Assembly: GCA_018054915.1 (NCBI GenBank)
Contig: JAGPIR010000104.1
Coordinates: 1-5,406, forward strand
Origin: Allobrachymonas sp.
GTDB taxonomy: Bacteria > Pseudomonadota > Gammaproteobacteria > Burkholderiales > Burkholderiaceae_C
DNA length: 5,406 nucleotides
Direction of reading: 5' to 3'
Below, in pieces: positions 5,250-5,406 of the stretch. Position 1 is the first letter of the stretch, and every line of letters begins with the position of its first letter. Made by a program: the position numbers and the translations under genes. Below the pieces are notes generated by a model, which made no database searches, was not told the DNA's origin, and saw nothing but the letters and a program-made list of their open reading frames with translations.

Positions 5250-5406
5250 TGCCAGTTCCTTAGTATCTTGGATACGGTTCGACGTCCCCCCAGTTTCAGT
5301 AGCATTGGGCTTTGGAGTCCGGGGTTAATTTAACTCGTTTCTGAATCAGTGTTTTTGCATAGGCAGCTGGTGTCATTCCGCCTAGGGATCGCTTCGGTCG
5401 CTCCTC
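5250..5406 (-). mobile_element. Right end of an IS3-family insertion sequence (partial, boundary uncertain)
   Basis: Inferred from the transposase tail at 5296-5406. IS3-family elements usually end within some tens of bases of the transposase stop. The stretch after the stop, with GGGGGGACGTC on the minus strand, probably belongs to the terminal repeat region. The left boundary given here is approximate: I could not fix the terminal inverted repeat or target duplication, because the other end of the element is outside the window. Confidence 0.45.
5296..5406 (-). CDS. IS3-family transposase, C-terminal end (cut by window edge)
   Basis: Only the last 36 codons and the stop (5296-5298) are visible; the gene continues right of the window. 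The reading begins EERPKRSLGGMTPAAYAKT and ends KLTPDSKAQCY. The ERPxRSLGGMTPAxYA pattern is the typical end of the DDE integrase domain of IS3-family OrfB transposases, where RPH-SLG--TPAE is the common form. Such proteins cut and join the ends of the insertion sequence. I cannot tell whether the rest of the gene is intact. Its orientation places the right end of the element just beyond the stop, to the left. Subgroup not determined. Confidence 0.75.
   Translation of the reverse strand, partial: EERPKRSLGGMTPAAYAKTLIQKRVKLTPDSKAQCY

Larger units (their letters stand above)
4865..5295. other. AT-richer non-genic stretch right of tRNA-Ser
   Basis: About 430 bp hold no gene I can support. Two 60-bp blocks counted here (5101-5160 and 5161-5220) have 47% and 42% GC, against 65% for a block within glyA (1681-1740). 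The longest readable frame of interest is on the minus strand, closing with a stop at 5115-5117. It is open rightward past the transposase stop and has an ATG at 5234, giving only about 39 residues. ATGAACCTT occurs at 5092-5100 and 5169-5177, each opening a short plus-strand frame without a ribosome site. The composition suggests imported or decaying DNA. Confidence 0.55.

Noticed and set aside
4823..5406. Second copy of the tRNA-Ser 3' end (attR)
   Set aside because: I looked for repeats of the acceptor or T-arm end in the right-hand region and found none inside the window.

Overview
The window looks like a chromosomal segment of a GC-rich betaproteobacterium of the order Burkholderiales, probably Comamonadaceae. 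This rests on the glyA-nrdR gene order, the protein sequences (including a GlyA phosphate-loop variant that I recall from Comamonadaceae), and coding GC near 65% where I counted it. No database search was possible, so the placement is inferred.

Layout. Positions 1-250 hold no gene I can support, only a good hairpin at 141-170. A small membrane protein of the DUF4395 type follows (251-679). After a structured intergenic stretch comes glyA, serine hydroxymethyltransferase (935-2182). A textbook intrinsic terminator (2190-2217) sits just 11 bases before nrdR (2229-2678), the Zn/ATP-cone repressor of ribonucleotide reductase genes. Convergent to nrdR is dut, dUTPase (2716-3165, minus). Upstream of dut on the same strand are a terminator (3194-3234) and tRNA-Gly(GCC) (3256-3331) with a perfect TATAAT box. 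A gap of about 313 bp with nested inverted repeats leads to a P1/S58-family self-processing aminopeptidase (3661-4695). tRNA-Ser(GGA) (4732-4822) with its terminator (4837-4864) follows.

Right of tRNA-Ser the character changes. GC falls to about 42-47% in the blocks I counted. No intact gene is visible. There are short direct repeats, a G-rich tract on the minus strand, and at the window edge the C-terminal 36 codons of an IS3-family transposase running in from the right. This looks like the start of an accessory region next to a tRNA gene.

How the genes fit together. GlyA makes glycine and 5,10-methylene-THF, the carbon donor for thymidylate synthase. Dut makes dUMP, the other thymidylate synthase substrate, and removes dUTP. 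NrdR sets ribonucleotide reductase expression. So 935-3165 is a thymidylate/dNTP-supply neighbourhood, with a glycine tRNA close by. I see no CRISPR array, no recognisable defence system and no clearly new system. The points most worth a second look are the terminators placed directly before nrdR and dut, the nested hairpins before the peptidase gene, and the tRNA-Ser junction.
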